From Climacteris rufus (Eukaryota > Chordata > Aves > Passeriformes > Climacteridae), in NCBI GenBank assembly GCA_013398175.1, contig VZRZ01008701.1:529557-593556 (forward strand): a stretch of DNA of 64,000 bases, in the 5' to 3' direction. Positions 1 through 12,720 of the stretch are shown here, one piece after another. The stretch's first letter is position 1. Each line of letters starts with the position of its first letter. Made by a program: the position numbers and the translations under genes. Below the pieces are notes generated by a model that was not told where the DNA came from, made no database searches, and saw only the letters and a program-made list of their open reading frames with translations.

Positions 1-2728
1 TGTGCTAAATCACACCTAAATTAGATGTCTTAAATAAACAGCATGGGTTACCTCCCTCCATGGACAATAAATTTTCCAGACAAATGCACCACTATAAATT
101 AATTCGGTATGATAGATACATACAATTGAGGGTGTATAGCACCTAATTAATTAACTGGCATATTCATCTGCAATTAGCAAATCAGCTCTCAGATTTTGGC
201 ATGGGTACTGTGAAGTATATAAGGCATGGCTGTGTAATTGCAAAATAGCATGATTCTTTTTCATGACAGTTTCTTCAGGAAAACATATTCACTCTAACCT
301 ATATTCACAAATTGCTCTGACTCACCCAAAATTACATTTTTTTCAAAACAAGTATACTGTTTAGAAGGCAATGGAAGGATTATTAAGGCTGTATTAGAGG
401 CATACTTTGCTGGGACGTCACCTTTATTACTAACATTATCTGGTTGGTTTTTAACCACTTTGCTTCAGTGTGGTACAAATTAATACAATACAATATTCAT
501 CGTAGGTGGTACAAAATAATTTGTACCACCTACAATGAATATATAATACTCACTTCAGGAAAAGAAAAAAAAAGAGTTTCAGAAACATTTACAGCCAAGG
601 GAAATTTGCTTGCCAAGTGGGACCATCTTCTTCCTTGGCATGAATGGCATGAGTGAAATATTCTACAGTGCATCACTCACGTGACATAGAAGTACATGTA
701 CACGTCAGTAGACACTGACAGAGCTGGCCTTGGGTCTCCCAACAGCTGACTGGAAAAAAAAATCCTATTAAATACTGTACAACTCTCCCAATGATGGGCA
801 CAGATCTGCTTAAAATTCCTCTGAGGCAGACTTTTCAAGTCAAGCATATATTTTTGAAATGCCATCTTCTTAGCAGAACTTTCCTACCCAGCCACCACAG
901 TCTACTCAAGGAACCATGAAAAGTTATAGTGCCCAAACATGATGCCAACTCTTTCACTCTGAGCTTCAATTGTTGCTGTTCATCTGCAAGTCACCCATGA
1001 CACACCACCTTGCAAAAACCATGCTTGAGTACCATGCAATCAGTGGCACTAAAAAGACACCCGGTGCCATCAGCTTGTCCTGCTGGATGTATGAGCTGCA
1101 GAGGAAACACTGCCTCCAGAGCTACAAGCATTGCCTGTGGAAACCACGTTCCTTCCTGGCATCTCCAGGGCAGAGGGTTCATTGCCTTTATAGTGATTGT
1201 CTTCATGTATTATTATATTAAATGTTTCAGGCACTTTCACTTACCTTTCAGAATTAAAGATTAATCAATTCTATGACTGTGGACATCTAAACAAAATGTA
1301 TTGATCCCATTCATTTTTAAAAGCAAGACACTATGCTGGTTTTCAATATGTCATATTTTAAGGCTACCTTATTGATCACATTTCGAGAACTCTTGATATT
1401 CCATTGGAATTTAAGATACCCAGTAAGTATAAGATTTTCATTATGATGATGTGTCCACAGAAACAACAATCTTTTCTACTGACATGCTTTTTTTGCATTG
1501 AGATCCACATATTTCTCTTCTTATAAGCAGAGGCTCAATCATATCCATTTTAGTGTTCCTGCTGCTGTCCCTGGGACTGCACATACGTGTTGAAAGTGCT
1601 CCTACATGCAAGGAACAGATCCTAAAAACTGTGAGTAGACTTGAATGAGTTTCATATAGCACATAATCTTACACTACAAGACTGCAGAAACCAGCTAGTT
1701 TTCTGGGAGCAATTTTACTAAATTCAATTTTTGACTTTCACCTTTATAGCTGTTAAGTTCTTCAGACCAGCACCTTTGTTTTGCCTCTTTGGTACTTAAT
1801 GTTGGTCTAGTTGGCTAATAGAGAATAAATTTCATGAAGCACCAACAGCTTATGGATTCTATACACGACACTGAGGATCTCATAACTCAGAGAAATTAAG
1901 CAAGAAGGTGCACTGTTCCTCACAGCTACAATCAGATCAGGAGTCTGGAGGCATTAAGCAATGAATCAACAATCATTGGTTCTGTTTTCAAGATTTACAG
2001 CTCTATATTGCTCAGCCTTGGAATGTTTATAAAGCAGCAAACAGAAGTTTCAGAATATTAATCTGTTCACCAATACCAAACATACTCCTACAAGGTCCCA
2101 CTTTCTTGGGTATTGATTTCTGGATGCATGCACAGAAACTGAGCCATAAAGTCCTACTTTATACCCACAGAAGTCCAAATACTAAACACACACAGAGAAA
2201 GCACACTGAAAACATACTATTTATGTAGTAGTTCACTGAAATAGGAATACATTGGAAAAGAAAGGAATGAATCATTTCTGATGCCACTCAGAACTGGCAG
2301 CTTCATAAGAGGATCTCAAAGAGATACCTTAAAATCACTCATCTGCATATGCATTCCATGTGTTACTCTTCAGCATTACCACTGGAGTCTCTTCCATAAG
2401 TAGTAAATATGTTATGTAAATAAAGACACACATAAATAAATCCTAGTGCTCCAGGCAAAAAAAGAGCTTATATTACAATATCATAAATTATGAAGACTGT
2501 AATTGCTACAGCCAATAACTTTTTAAAACAGAACTGTGATGACAAATATGTGTGATAAGACTTAGTAAAGCTTACTTAGTTTCAGAGTGGAGTAAATCAG
2601 TTGATTTAAGTCAGTGTAATTATAGAAGGAAGGTAATACAGTGAAGTCCTCAGAAAGTTATCAGCTTTCTCCCAATGCTCTTTTTTAATCCAGAGAAAGA
2701 GCAATGTAAATGAAACTTGAGCAAGAGG
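1..2728. other. Non-coding intergenic sequence, SHH side of RNF32
   Basis: AT-rich single-copy-looking sequence. The open frames are short, overlap on both strands and match no family I know. The only structured element I see is the hairpin at 493-542, listed separately. From synteny this should be part of the gene desert between SHH and RNF32, but nothing in this stretch proves that by itself. Confidence 0.6.
493..542. repeat. Near-perfect 23-bp inverted repeat with 4-nt loop
   Basis: The arms at 493-515 and 520-542 are reverse complements with a single mismatch, separated by the 4-nt loop ATAA. The stem core is GTAGGTGGTACAAA. A related partial copy, GTGGTACAAATTAATAC, sits just upstream at about 469-485. 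It could be a hairpin made by replication template switching, a tiny foldback element, or a small structured RNA. The sequence alone does not decide between these. Confidence 0.85.
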
Positions 2729-2768
2729 CAAAACAAAACAAAACAAAACAAAACAAAAAACAAAAAAC
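2729..2768. repeat. (AAAAC)n simple repeat
   Basis: About five tandem AAAAC units are followed by interrupted A-runs. The tract lies just beyond the 3' end of the minus-strand CR1 fragment at 2783. CR1 does not normally end in poly(A), so this is probably an independent microsatellite or an expansion at the insertion junction. Confidence 0.85.
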
Positions 2769-2782
2769 TTACTCTGTGAATT

Positions 2783-2882
2783 AGAATCACAGAACTATAG
2801 AATATGTTGAGTTGGAGGAGACCCCTCAGGATCACCCAGTCCAACTCCTGGCGCTGCACAGGACACCCCAAGAATCTCAAAA
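2783..2882 (-). mobile_element. CR1 LINE 3'-end fragment
   Basis: Read on the plus strand, this begins with the reverse complement of the CR1 terminal repeat (GAATCACAGAACTATAG). It continues with the typical avian CR1 3' UTR text: GAGTTGGAGGAGACCCCTC, CCAGTCCAACTCCTGG and GCACAGGACACCCC. It is a roughly 100-bp, heavily 5'-truncated copy in minus orientation with visible divergence. No coding part remains. Confidence 0.9.
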
Positions 2883-5800
2883 GATACCTTTTTTAAATGT
2901 ATTTACTCTCCAGCTATTTTTAAGAGAGCAATACATTCCTTTCACAAGAAATCACAGACAGTGGTTTCATATTTACACAATGAAGAGAAGAATATAAACT
3001 ATGGACTTTATGCTAGATCACTTCCTGAAATGTGGTGGTTTTAAAGACTAATTGGACATATCTACCACAAGCACTTTTTAAAACAAAACAGAAATGCAGC
3101 CCTGTCTGTCTAGATATGAGGGCTTCTCAAAATGCATGCTGGTTCAAAACAGAGTTGAAGCAAAATATTCTTTTCTTCCAGAATTCTAGAGCATTGATAA
3201 AACAAGATAAGGATTCAACTTATTTCTGCTTTAATAGAAGACACAAATTAATACAATAATTTTTTTTAAAAATGAAAAGTGCAAACTGTCACCTTTTTTT
3301 CTGAAGAGGCAATTTCATTTGTTCTAAACACCAGTCTTTCTGTTCCTGTATCTGTGTTCCACCAGCATAATAGCAGCTGCTTGGTGCAATAAATGTAATT
3401 TATAAATCTTTAGGAGAGGCAGAACTGATAAAAAGCTGTGACATTTCTCAGCTTGCATTCTGAAGCTTTTAATTTGATTTTCTCTCAATTTCCTCCACTC
3501 TAATTACACCACTCAGTTTCTTAGGTAACCTCCTCTGCCATACTTTGAAAGTTTGTCTCCCCACCTTCTATAGATCCTGTAGATCCTAATATATCTATGT
3601 TTTTATGATGTCATTAATTCTCAAAGTCACTTAGTAGTGCACCTGGTAGGTAAACTCTCTTTGGTGAAGCCCATTTAGCTCATAGAGCTAAATATGAATG
3701 ACCCAATATGAATGATCCAATATAAATAATATCATATTTCTTTTCCTTGTTACTTGTTTGATGAAACCAGCCTTTTTATTGATGAAATCCCCATCATTTC
3801 CCTTGTGGAGCCCTCATACCCAGACCCTAAAGTTTCTCCACTTCCTACATCTCCAGTTGTGTCCTCTGGTGTCATCCTCACTGCTAAGACTCAATTTCCT
3901 GTTTTCCATAACACATTCTCACTCTCAACCCTTCCAGCTCAGCTGCACTTGAAACTCAGCTCTCTGAGGCTCCTCTCTCTCAGTGTATCTCCTCCAATCT
4001 CCCACATCCATGTTTCTTCTTTCTTTCAAAGCCACATCTCTACTTTCATCTCCTCCTACACTCCTTAGCTCTGGCAAATCCCCTTCACCACCTTTCATAT
4101 ATATTCCTTACTTTGTGCCACCCAATTTGTTTGGAACAAACTCAATTATTTATCAAATTCTCTCCCTCTTCTTCTTCATCTGTGAAATAAAAACTTCACC
4201 ATTACTAGACATATAAGCCATTCAGGTTAGCACGAGTGCATAAAATCATGGACATCACATTTTATAACATGCTGTGGGTCTTTGGGAAAGTATCTATGGC
4301 TGATGTGGCCTTAAAGAAATTAAATCATGAAGTTCCTGTTTCAAGAAATCTTGATCTTTAGAATAAAGCCCTATCTAAGAAGCAATCTACCCTACCTCTA
4401 AGCACATGAATGGTGTTCCTCATAATTTCTGCAACATTTAAAACCAGATGTATTTTAATTTTGCTTCCATATATAATCCTTTATCAGAGCCAAGCACTGT
4501 AGCAACTCATATTTGTAAAAATTAACATCTAATTCTCCCCAGAAATTTACTCTTTGGGAACAAAACAAAAATGCTTTTGGTATGCCAGGCTCATTGAACA
4601 CATGATACTTGTTAGATTTCTCCAGCTTTCTGCAAGCATCATGCTATGTGGTAATAAGAAATGTTGTCCTAAGGGTTTGACACTGGTTCAGATCTCAGGG
4701 CTTTGATTGCCATCCAGACTAAAAGCATTTTGTAAACACGCCAAATTAATAAAAATGCCTCCTTGATACAGTTCACCTGGCCTTGCATTACCTGTCTATA
4801 CCCATCTACACCAGAAGAACAATGTAATTTCAATTCTGAGATTCCAGAGAGAGTTCAAAAGACATTTTACTCCACTAAAAAATACTCATTTATCTCTAGT
4901 ACATAAAGCCCATAAAATTAGGGTGAGAAACAGCTCCTCTGCTGTAACCTAAGCCTGTCTATGCAAGCAATGTTGTGTTTTCTACTACTCCTAATTGTAA
5001 TCACATTGTAGGTTCCATCTATCTGCAAAATATGGGTCCAAATTGGCTTTTCCTACTGTTATGCTTTAATATTTCATATTTACCCAGCCTGAACTGAACT
5101 GTGGATTTTGCACAAGAGAACTTCTAGTTATTTATTTATTTAAATCAAGAATGTGTTCTAGAAGGTAAATACTAGAATTATACTATTTGTCTCTTAAGAC
5201 GTGTCCCAGTACTTATTACAAGGAAGGAAAAAGATTGCATATGAAAATGTAAATACATCAAAACAGATTAGGAGGTTCTAACTGCAAAAGGAAGCAAAGA
5301 AAACTGCAAGTTAAGGAATAATAAGGTAACATTGGACAATCCTAAAATATATCTGCAGAGGAAATAGGTCTAAAGCCAATGTGATTTGTTGGTTTATCTT
5401 AAAAGGGGGAAGAGGAGGGGAATGAAACAGATTTCAAAGGCACAGAAAATTCCCCACCAGAAAATGAGTCAAAATTAAAAGGTTGGCTGAATCTGGATGT
5501 GCCATTAAAAATCTAAAATATCTATGATTCATGAGTGGATTAAATATCTAGATCACAAGTGTAGAAGTAAATTAGCAGAGCCATAAACCCCATAATTCTA
5601 CAACGGCCTCATCCCTGAAACTCCACAGAATGAAACAGTAAAACATTGCCAGAACTGACACTAAAACTCTTCCAAAAACAAAAGTCCTGATATCATAGGG
5701 TACAATCACCTGTATCTCATACACATTCTTGAAATATCATAAGTAGACATCATCGTGTCATCCAGTCAAATTCTTTCTCCTTTTCCTGGTGTAGCTTACA

Positions 5801-6100
5801 ACTGGAGTACCTGAGTTATGGCTCCATAATTTCCACAGAAAAAATCTTATCTAGTATCAAGCAAGGTCAATAAAAATCCTCTATAAAATATACAGCCAAA
5901 GATAATGCTATCAACCTTGTGTGCTGGCAGTCTGGTATAAATCTTACCCCATAATGGAGAAACAGTGGCATGTTGTCAGGATACTGCTCACTATTGTAGA
6001 TACAAATCTACTCCAACTTCCATCTTATTCCCAACACTCATTACCATACGAAATTGCAAATGTTATGTAGCTCCTTTTGCACAGTGAATAATTTTCTAAT

Positions 6101-6132
6101 AATATTATTAATGTGTTGTTATTAATAATATT
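6101..6132. repeat. AT-only 12-bp perfect inverted repeat
   Basis: The arms AATATTATTAAT (6101-6112) and ATTAATAATATT (6121-6132) are exact reverse complements around an 8-nt loop. Because both arms are pure A/T, chance is more likely here than for the other hairpins of this window. Confidence 0.7.
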
Positions 6133-9100
6133 GGCAGATGGTCAGAAACACCTGGTTGCAAAAATCGCATGCTCTCCTTCTGATGGCAAAAGATAAAAGT
6201 CTACTTTTGAACGGGGAGTATGACAACTTAAATGGAATGCTGATCTCCTTTCATAGAGTGCCAAACTTATCTACTATCAGCTCCAGAGTTTCACTAAATA
6301 TCATCCAGTCCCACTTCTAAGAGCACCTCTACCTCTTCTTGGAGGATTTTCTCTGGTTATGTTGCAGTCAACAGAAATCAATTAATTCTATTTTCCTATG
6401 CATAGCTTTCTTCTAAGCCTCATCAACTCAACATAACATTCAACTAATTTCATTCATTCAGTAGGCTTTGGAGCCATCCTATATTTTATTAATTTAAGAC
6501 AAGCATTCACTGGTAACAAAGAAATAAAAGATATACTCTAACACTATTACAAATCTCAGGGAGCTGACACTTTTAACTAAGATTGGAGATGTCACTGTTC
6601 ACCCATCAATTTAAAATGTGAGAGAACATTGGTTACTGAAAAAAGAGTTGCAGAAAACAAGGGGACAGTATAGACTCCAGATAGGGATAAAAATTTTTGT
6701 ATTGTGTAGAATCATCTGTTGGCTGCTCCTAAATTGTGGTCTATAGCACAGTTTAGTATTCAGCAGCAAGGAATATTTCTTTATATAACACATCAACTAT
6801 GGTTCATATAGTTTTAATTCCTTCATTTCTAATGAGTTCATAAAAAAATCCTTTAAACACACATCAAAGCCAATGAGCTGATGGAAGAGCACACTACATC
6901 AGCAACATGTGCTGGTATATATCACTAGCCCTACAAACCAGAGATAAGCATAGCTGAGTTTAACTTTTCTAACTTCTCCTCTGTTGACTGCCAGGGCTTG
7001 ACTCAGCTGCCCAGACACAAGCATCTAATGCCATTTGAGTTACTACAGAGACTCAGCATCCACTTGACACCCATCAGAAGTGACAGAGGAGTGGCACCTG
7101 GAGGACAGCTGTGATATCCTCAGGTATCTCAAAAGGCACTAGACATGTATAGCTAAGCAACTGAATCCCACCTCAGGATTTCAGCAGTTTGGTTACTAGA
7201 GGAAAGCTCTTGGGACACAGTGTGAGCTGTCATAAGCTCCTGCATTATACTGCATTATACTCTTTTATAAACTCAGCACACTCCACTCTTAGCTCCTCCC
7301 AGTTTGCAATGAGAGGTGGTTCCAGAATTTTACCTGCTCTTTCTCATACTTATAAATGTTGTTCACATTGCCAGTCTTACTCATGGGCAATTAAACCCAT
7401 TTTCTTTAATGCCAACATCTTCCAGCTTCACCAGCACCAGTGTTTTTCCTCCCTTGCTGGGTGTACAGAGAAGACACATGCACTCACAGTATAGTGTTTG
7501 CTAGGCTAAACAGCCCTAGGCTTTAACAGTGCTTTCTGGTATGACATTAATATTCTTTATCACTACTGGAAACACCGTGTCTGAGACTTTCTGTTTGCCT
7601 TTTCTGCAGTCACTTGGGTTAATCACAGCCATCCTGTTGTTAACTACCAGACTCCAGACTTTGTACCCCCTTTGTCATTTTGCATGGGTGAGCTTCCAAA
7701 TTACAGCAATTTGTCTTTTTTTAACTCTTTTTCATATTATGATGTTTTATTTCATTTCTTTCTCTTCCTTCTCATATACCCCGCTAAGTTATCTGCATAC
7801 CACCATCCAGTATATTATTTCTTTAATAAGACATGAGCTCTCATCTTCACTCTCAATGGCTGAAAGCTCTCCATTCTCTGGCATAAGTGAGGAAGTTCTT
7901 TATTAGTTCAGACTTTACATCCAGGGCCAAAAAGAAAACAGGATTTGTTTCTGGTGAGAGGATATGAGAAAGAGAGAAGCAGAAACAAGCAGATGAAAAA
8001 AGCTGATTGTCTGCCCTGCATAGCCCATCCAGTGTTGCCAGTGTACGTAGTGTTTGATCAAGGTCACTTTTCCTTGATAGGAAGTGTTTAATTTCCTTCC
8101 CTTCCACCAACAGAGGGCTCAGTCCAAAACCCACTAGAGAAGAGTCCAGACAAATCAAATGGACCCTTAAGTCTCTCACTCATTGCAATCAAGAAAAGAG
8201 ACAAGTTACACCTATAGGAAAGAACAAATTCTTATATTCATCTCTCCTAGTTCCCTAGGAGAATCCTGTATTCACCTCTGCTAGTTTCACATGAGGCATC
8301 TCGTCCAAGCTGGGTCTATAGGTTCTATCTATAGTGGATGGGGCAGAGCAGCACTTCACAAGAGGATTCAATTCACCTCTAATTCAGGAGGCACAAGTCA
8401 CATCCTGAAGAAGTGCCCCCTTCCCTTCACTCTCTTACACCTAAACAAGAATTTCAGGCAGCAAGTCAGGTGAGCTGAACCCCCCAGCATTCCCTTCACA
8501 GCACCTTTGTCCATTTCCACGTTCAGATTACCACTATTCCCCTTTCCTCAGTCAAATGCAAGTCCATTTGAATTTGCTTCCACTGTGTCTCCTGACTTGG
8601 TAAATCAAACCCATTGTAAGGCACAAAAGCAAAGGCTTTCTTCAAATCCAAATAAATTATGTTCAATGTTTCAGGATTGCCTCCCAATCTGCTAGTGTAT
8701 ATAATGCATTTAAATGAAACGTATGCATATGAATGGTGATTGCTCTTTATTGAAAGGCACATCTCTAAACACCCTGTAATCTTGTTTCTTACCAGTGTCT
8801 CCCAGAAATTATCCCAGCATAAAAGGCTTTCTTCTTCATCCTCAAACCAGTTTTAAAGCCAGAAAACACAAACTGTTACTCAAGCTCTTACATTGTCTTT
8901 GTATTTATTATTTATTCCCTTCGCTCACACACACAGTTATAAGTGTTTTCTAAATATAAAAAGGAAATTCCCAAGACTGGAATTTGGACAAATATTAGGA
9001 AAACAAGCCATATATGAAAGACAAAAAAGAAAGTCTCTTAATATCCTTGTCAGAAATTGGTCATTATTTAGAGACCTCATCTGATGATTATTGACAAGAG

Positions 9101-9896
9101 TAGGATACTTTTTGTTCCTGCGATGATTTTTTGCAGCTTGAATTCCTTTCCCATCATTCAATCCCCCATAACCATCTGATCTCCTAAATGAGCAACATAA
9201 ATGAGTTCTCTTTTCTCTGTCTGTGTATTATGCGTTCTGCTTCCATGTCCTGAATGACTCCAAGAGGCATTAAACACTGGACACATTCTCTCCAAAAAAT
9301 ATGTAAAGACTTCCCTAGAAGATTTCCAGCATACCTAGAAATATATTTTTACTAAGTCTCAACTGCTGCCAAATTGCAGTTGTTCCAGTTTGCCTACTAA
9401 GGAATAAATTTCACAATCAAAATGACTTAAAAACCTAAATTTCATTTCCCAGTTGACTGAGGTACTTCAGATTCAAATCACAATGAAAACCTCCTACCTG
9501 ACTAAATCCCCCTTTAAAACTGCCTGCTTCATAGCCCTTTTCCAAATAAACCTACACTCTCCCTGTTAAGTTACAGGTCTGACTATTTTCGTTCAAGAAA
9601 CAAGGTGACAGCTTTTTTCAGAAAACAGATATTTCATCACAAGGAAAATAAAATAATTTTCTAGAATGACAATATTTAAAATACACTACTTGCAGTATGA
9701 TTCGTGCATGAACAGGTGATGAAAGAAATGCATTTCTTCCTGCCAAAATTAACAGCTGTATTATTAAAAATATTGATAGGATTGTGAAAAAAAATCCAGT
9801 CAGATTACTATTGTGAAAAAGTACCTCATCTGCTGCTTCTTTTTAATACAGTAGCAAATATACTGCCTGGTTTGGCTTCATTCCAAGATCAATTTT

Positions 9897-9933
9897 AAAT
9901 TGGACCTCATGAAATATTTATGAGGTCCAATTT
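9897..9933. repeat. Perfect 14-bp inverted repeat, 9-nt loop
   Basis: AAATTGGACCTCAT at 9897-9910 is mirrored exactly by ATGAGGTCCAATTT at 9920-9933. The stem is mixed sequence rather than pure AT. No flanking terminal-repeat or target-duplication structure is seen that would make it a transposon. Confidence 0.85.
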
Positions 9934-12402
9934 AATGGGATTGCTTTCTCTGGCATTAAGCCTGTGTGGATAGCATCTTAAACACCAATGTTTTTAACAG
10001 AACTTCCAGACACACACACAAAAAAATCCTTGGGTATTTATAGGCTTATTAATAAATTGTTTAACACTGTGACAGTCTATGTTAGAAGTATTTTGACAGG
10101 CCCTTTGTAGTGAATCTTTACCTGCTTTTCTCTGAGCCCGCACTTTGCGTCCTGTCAAACAAACGCCGCTTAGCATTTAGCTAAGTGGTAAATCATCATT
10201 AGTTAGAAACAAGCTGAAGTAAGCCTGAGTAAAGAGCTAATCACCCTTAGGTAGGCTTCGTGGGGAACTGACAATGCTCAGAAAGCTAAAGACACCACTC
10301 AGCTCCTCTGTGGCTTTCTTGACTCACTGAGACACCATTTACCTTTGGTTTCTAATTACATTTAATAGTTCAATAAAAACACTATATTGAGACACACATA
10401 CTTACAAAAAACCTCAGTGTTTCGTACAAAGAAAACATACTGAATAATTGATAAATCATTTTCCTTCCCTTTTTCAGTTAAGAGCATGGACCTAATCTCT
10501 AGAGCAAATTATTTCAACTGCATTTGAACCCATTTCTATATAGCTGCTTCACTGCTTCTCCTCAGCGTTCACAGTGGACCTTCGGCAGTCAAAAATCACC
10601 AATGCAGTGTAGTGGCAAAGCCAGTACAGACCACAGCCAAATTTCACCTCAGGCTGTTACTACTAGACAGCACCATTCATGTGTGACCCCTGATAAATGT
10701 GATAACAATACTCTGGATACCAAATGCCACCAAACTCTATGTATCAGCTCTGCAAGCTGCACCGTGGTTGCTTGAGTGCAGAACCAAGTGGGTAATGGAA
10801 TACAGGACCTCCCTCTTTCCCAGAGGGAACTCTGAGAGGCCTGACCAAACACAGGTTTGTCTGGAGTGGAGGGCAATCATATCCTTCATTATGAAACAGA
10901 AAATATATTTCTGTGTGTTTCCCAGCATGATCCCTTTAGAAGGGCCACAGATAGCTCACACATCTTGGGAAAAAGCAACTAACTATAAGACAATCAGAAA
11001 AAAAGTTGTCCATCTGACCTGCTTGGTCCAACAAAGCTTTGCAAATAAACAAAGGATTGTGACCCTTGTCAGAAGGGTAGAAAGTATGAGGGAAGCAGGA
11101 CTAAGGAGCACATAATTCAAAAATGAAAGAGTGAGGAGAGAAATCACATCAAATTATGTGTTTGGGTAAATGGAAGACAATAGCAAAAAGATACACCTTT
11201 CCATATGTGTGCCATGTGATTCTAGAACTGCAAATGGGAGTCACAGAGTGGGACATGACATTGTAAAACATGCCTCAGTTACTTTGTACTGGAGCTAGAT
11301 GTATTCCCACTTAAATCCCATATATGTATCACCAATACTGCATTCAGAGAGGCAGAAAGTTGGTTTCACCATTTGCCTTCCCAGGACCCAACATGCTCAA
11401 CAGTGAGAGCTCTTTAACAAAAATTAAGCCATGCTTCTAAAAGTTTGGAACCAAATATAAAAAGCTAATGATCTAAATAATGAAACTACAAGGGAGTTTT
11501 AGGAAGGCAGATTGTAATTAGCCAACTGGAATTTAGCCAGGACACCACAGCTAACACTTCTGTGACCTTCAATCAACACTCTTTTAATATGCATGAAGTT
11601 GAGTTTCTTTATCATTAATAAACTGAGTGAAAATCCAATTGGAACAAATACTCTGTTGGTTGATTTTCATCATTACAGAGCTGCTGGGATGATGAAATTC
11701 ATGAGGGAAAAATTGGTGAATGCTCAGCCTTAAATGCATATCTCGCTAGCATTCTGTCCCCTTCCCAATACTTCTGATGCTGACAGCTGTTGGATGTGCA
11801 CAGAAAATATTTTCACGCTCATAGCTGGGGTGTATAAGCAACATGTTCCCTTTGTATCTCTTCCTGGCAGAAACCCAACCTCCCAAATTCCCATGTAGTC
11901 AGTCAGATGGAAGAAGAATCTGCAGAACCATACCTTGAATTCTCTTTCACAGTCCTATGAGGCCACCTTAGACTTGGTATCTTTTCTGCATCACATGCTG
12001 CACCCGCTCACTTTATTGAGGCCTAAAAGTTCCAGGTCAGAACAGCACAAAACCTGCTTATTTTTTTGTTCTCACATAGATCAACACCCTCAGCATTAAA
12101 GAAAAGCTCATCACAGAAAAGACATGATTCACAGGCAGCCATTTCAAATGAAGGAATCCCACCCCACACAAAGCAGCTCTATGAAATAAAAACTTTGAAC
12201 CAGCTACCCCTGTTTAAGAGTGTTGATAGCAAGATTAATTATCCTTCTGTTGAGAGGCAGAAGCTGCCACAATGATGTGTCACCAGCACTTACCGAGCGA
12301 GGATGTATTCATCACAAGTGACAAGACTGCAGAGAAGTGAAATTCTTGTTTAATATGTGTCTGTATGCTAATGCAGTTCAAAAACAAAGTTCTCAAAAGC
12401 TG

Positions 12403-12450
12403 GATGAGAAGAAAAAAAGAGAAGAAAAAAAGAAAAGGAAGAAGAAAAAT
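12403..12450. repeat. Purine-rich low-complexity tract
   Basis: A (GAAAA/GAAGA)-type run on the plus strand of almost pure A and G. It is followed at 12480 by a stretch of more complex sequence proposed below as a candidate conserved element. Confidence 0.8.
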
Positions 12451-12479
12451 GCTTTAGCCAAAGTAAACGACAGGAAGAA

Positions 12480-12720
12480 GTAAAGCAATTTAATTTTTTT
12501 ACTCATTTTACAGGCCTTTTGAGATTTAATCTGCACAGCCATTAGGGATTTAAAGAGGACTGATGTTTAACTTGTTTGCCCATTTGACTTAAGACAAATC
12601 CATCTGACAACAACAAAGCACTTTCTTTGTCTTCACCACCACTTAATTTAAAGGGGACATGTTTACTAACAGCTTAATCTGTTTAATACAAACAGTCTTT
12701 TACATTCTTTAATCTTGTCC
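12480..12720. promoter_or_regulatory. Candidate enhancer-like element (SOX and homeodomain motifs)
   Basis: This low-repetition stretch contains a convergent pair of SOX-type sites, ACAAAG at 12613-12618 and CTTTGT at 12625-12630, spaced by 6 nt. Several homeodomain-like TTAAT/TTTAAT cores lie around them. Vertebrate SHH has many distant enhancers in the SHH-LMBR1 interval, so such an element would fit the location. This rests on motif content alone. Sequence conservation, which would be decisive, cannot be judged here. Confidence 0.2.

Larger units (their letters stand above)
2883..12402. other. Non-coding intergenic sequence
   Basis: No exon, RNA gene or recognisable transposon was found. 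A stretch from about 3770 to 4180 is strikingly pyrimidine-rich on the plus strand and is open in more than one frame for about 100 codons, but it has no protein-like features. Short perfect hairpins at 6101-6132 and 9897-9933 are listed separately. The remainder is AT-rich sequence without visible internal repetition. Confidence 0.55.

Noticed and set aside
3754..4068. 104-codon open frame
   Set aside because: Product of pyrimidine-rich composition (Ser/Leu/Pro-rich in several frames). No conserved motif, no splice context.
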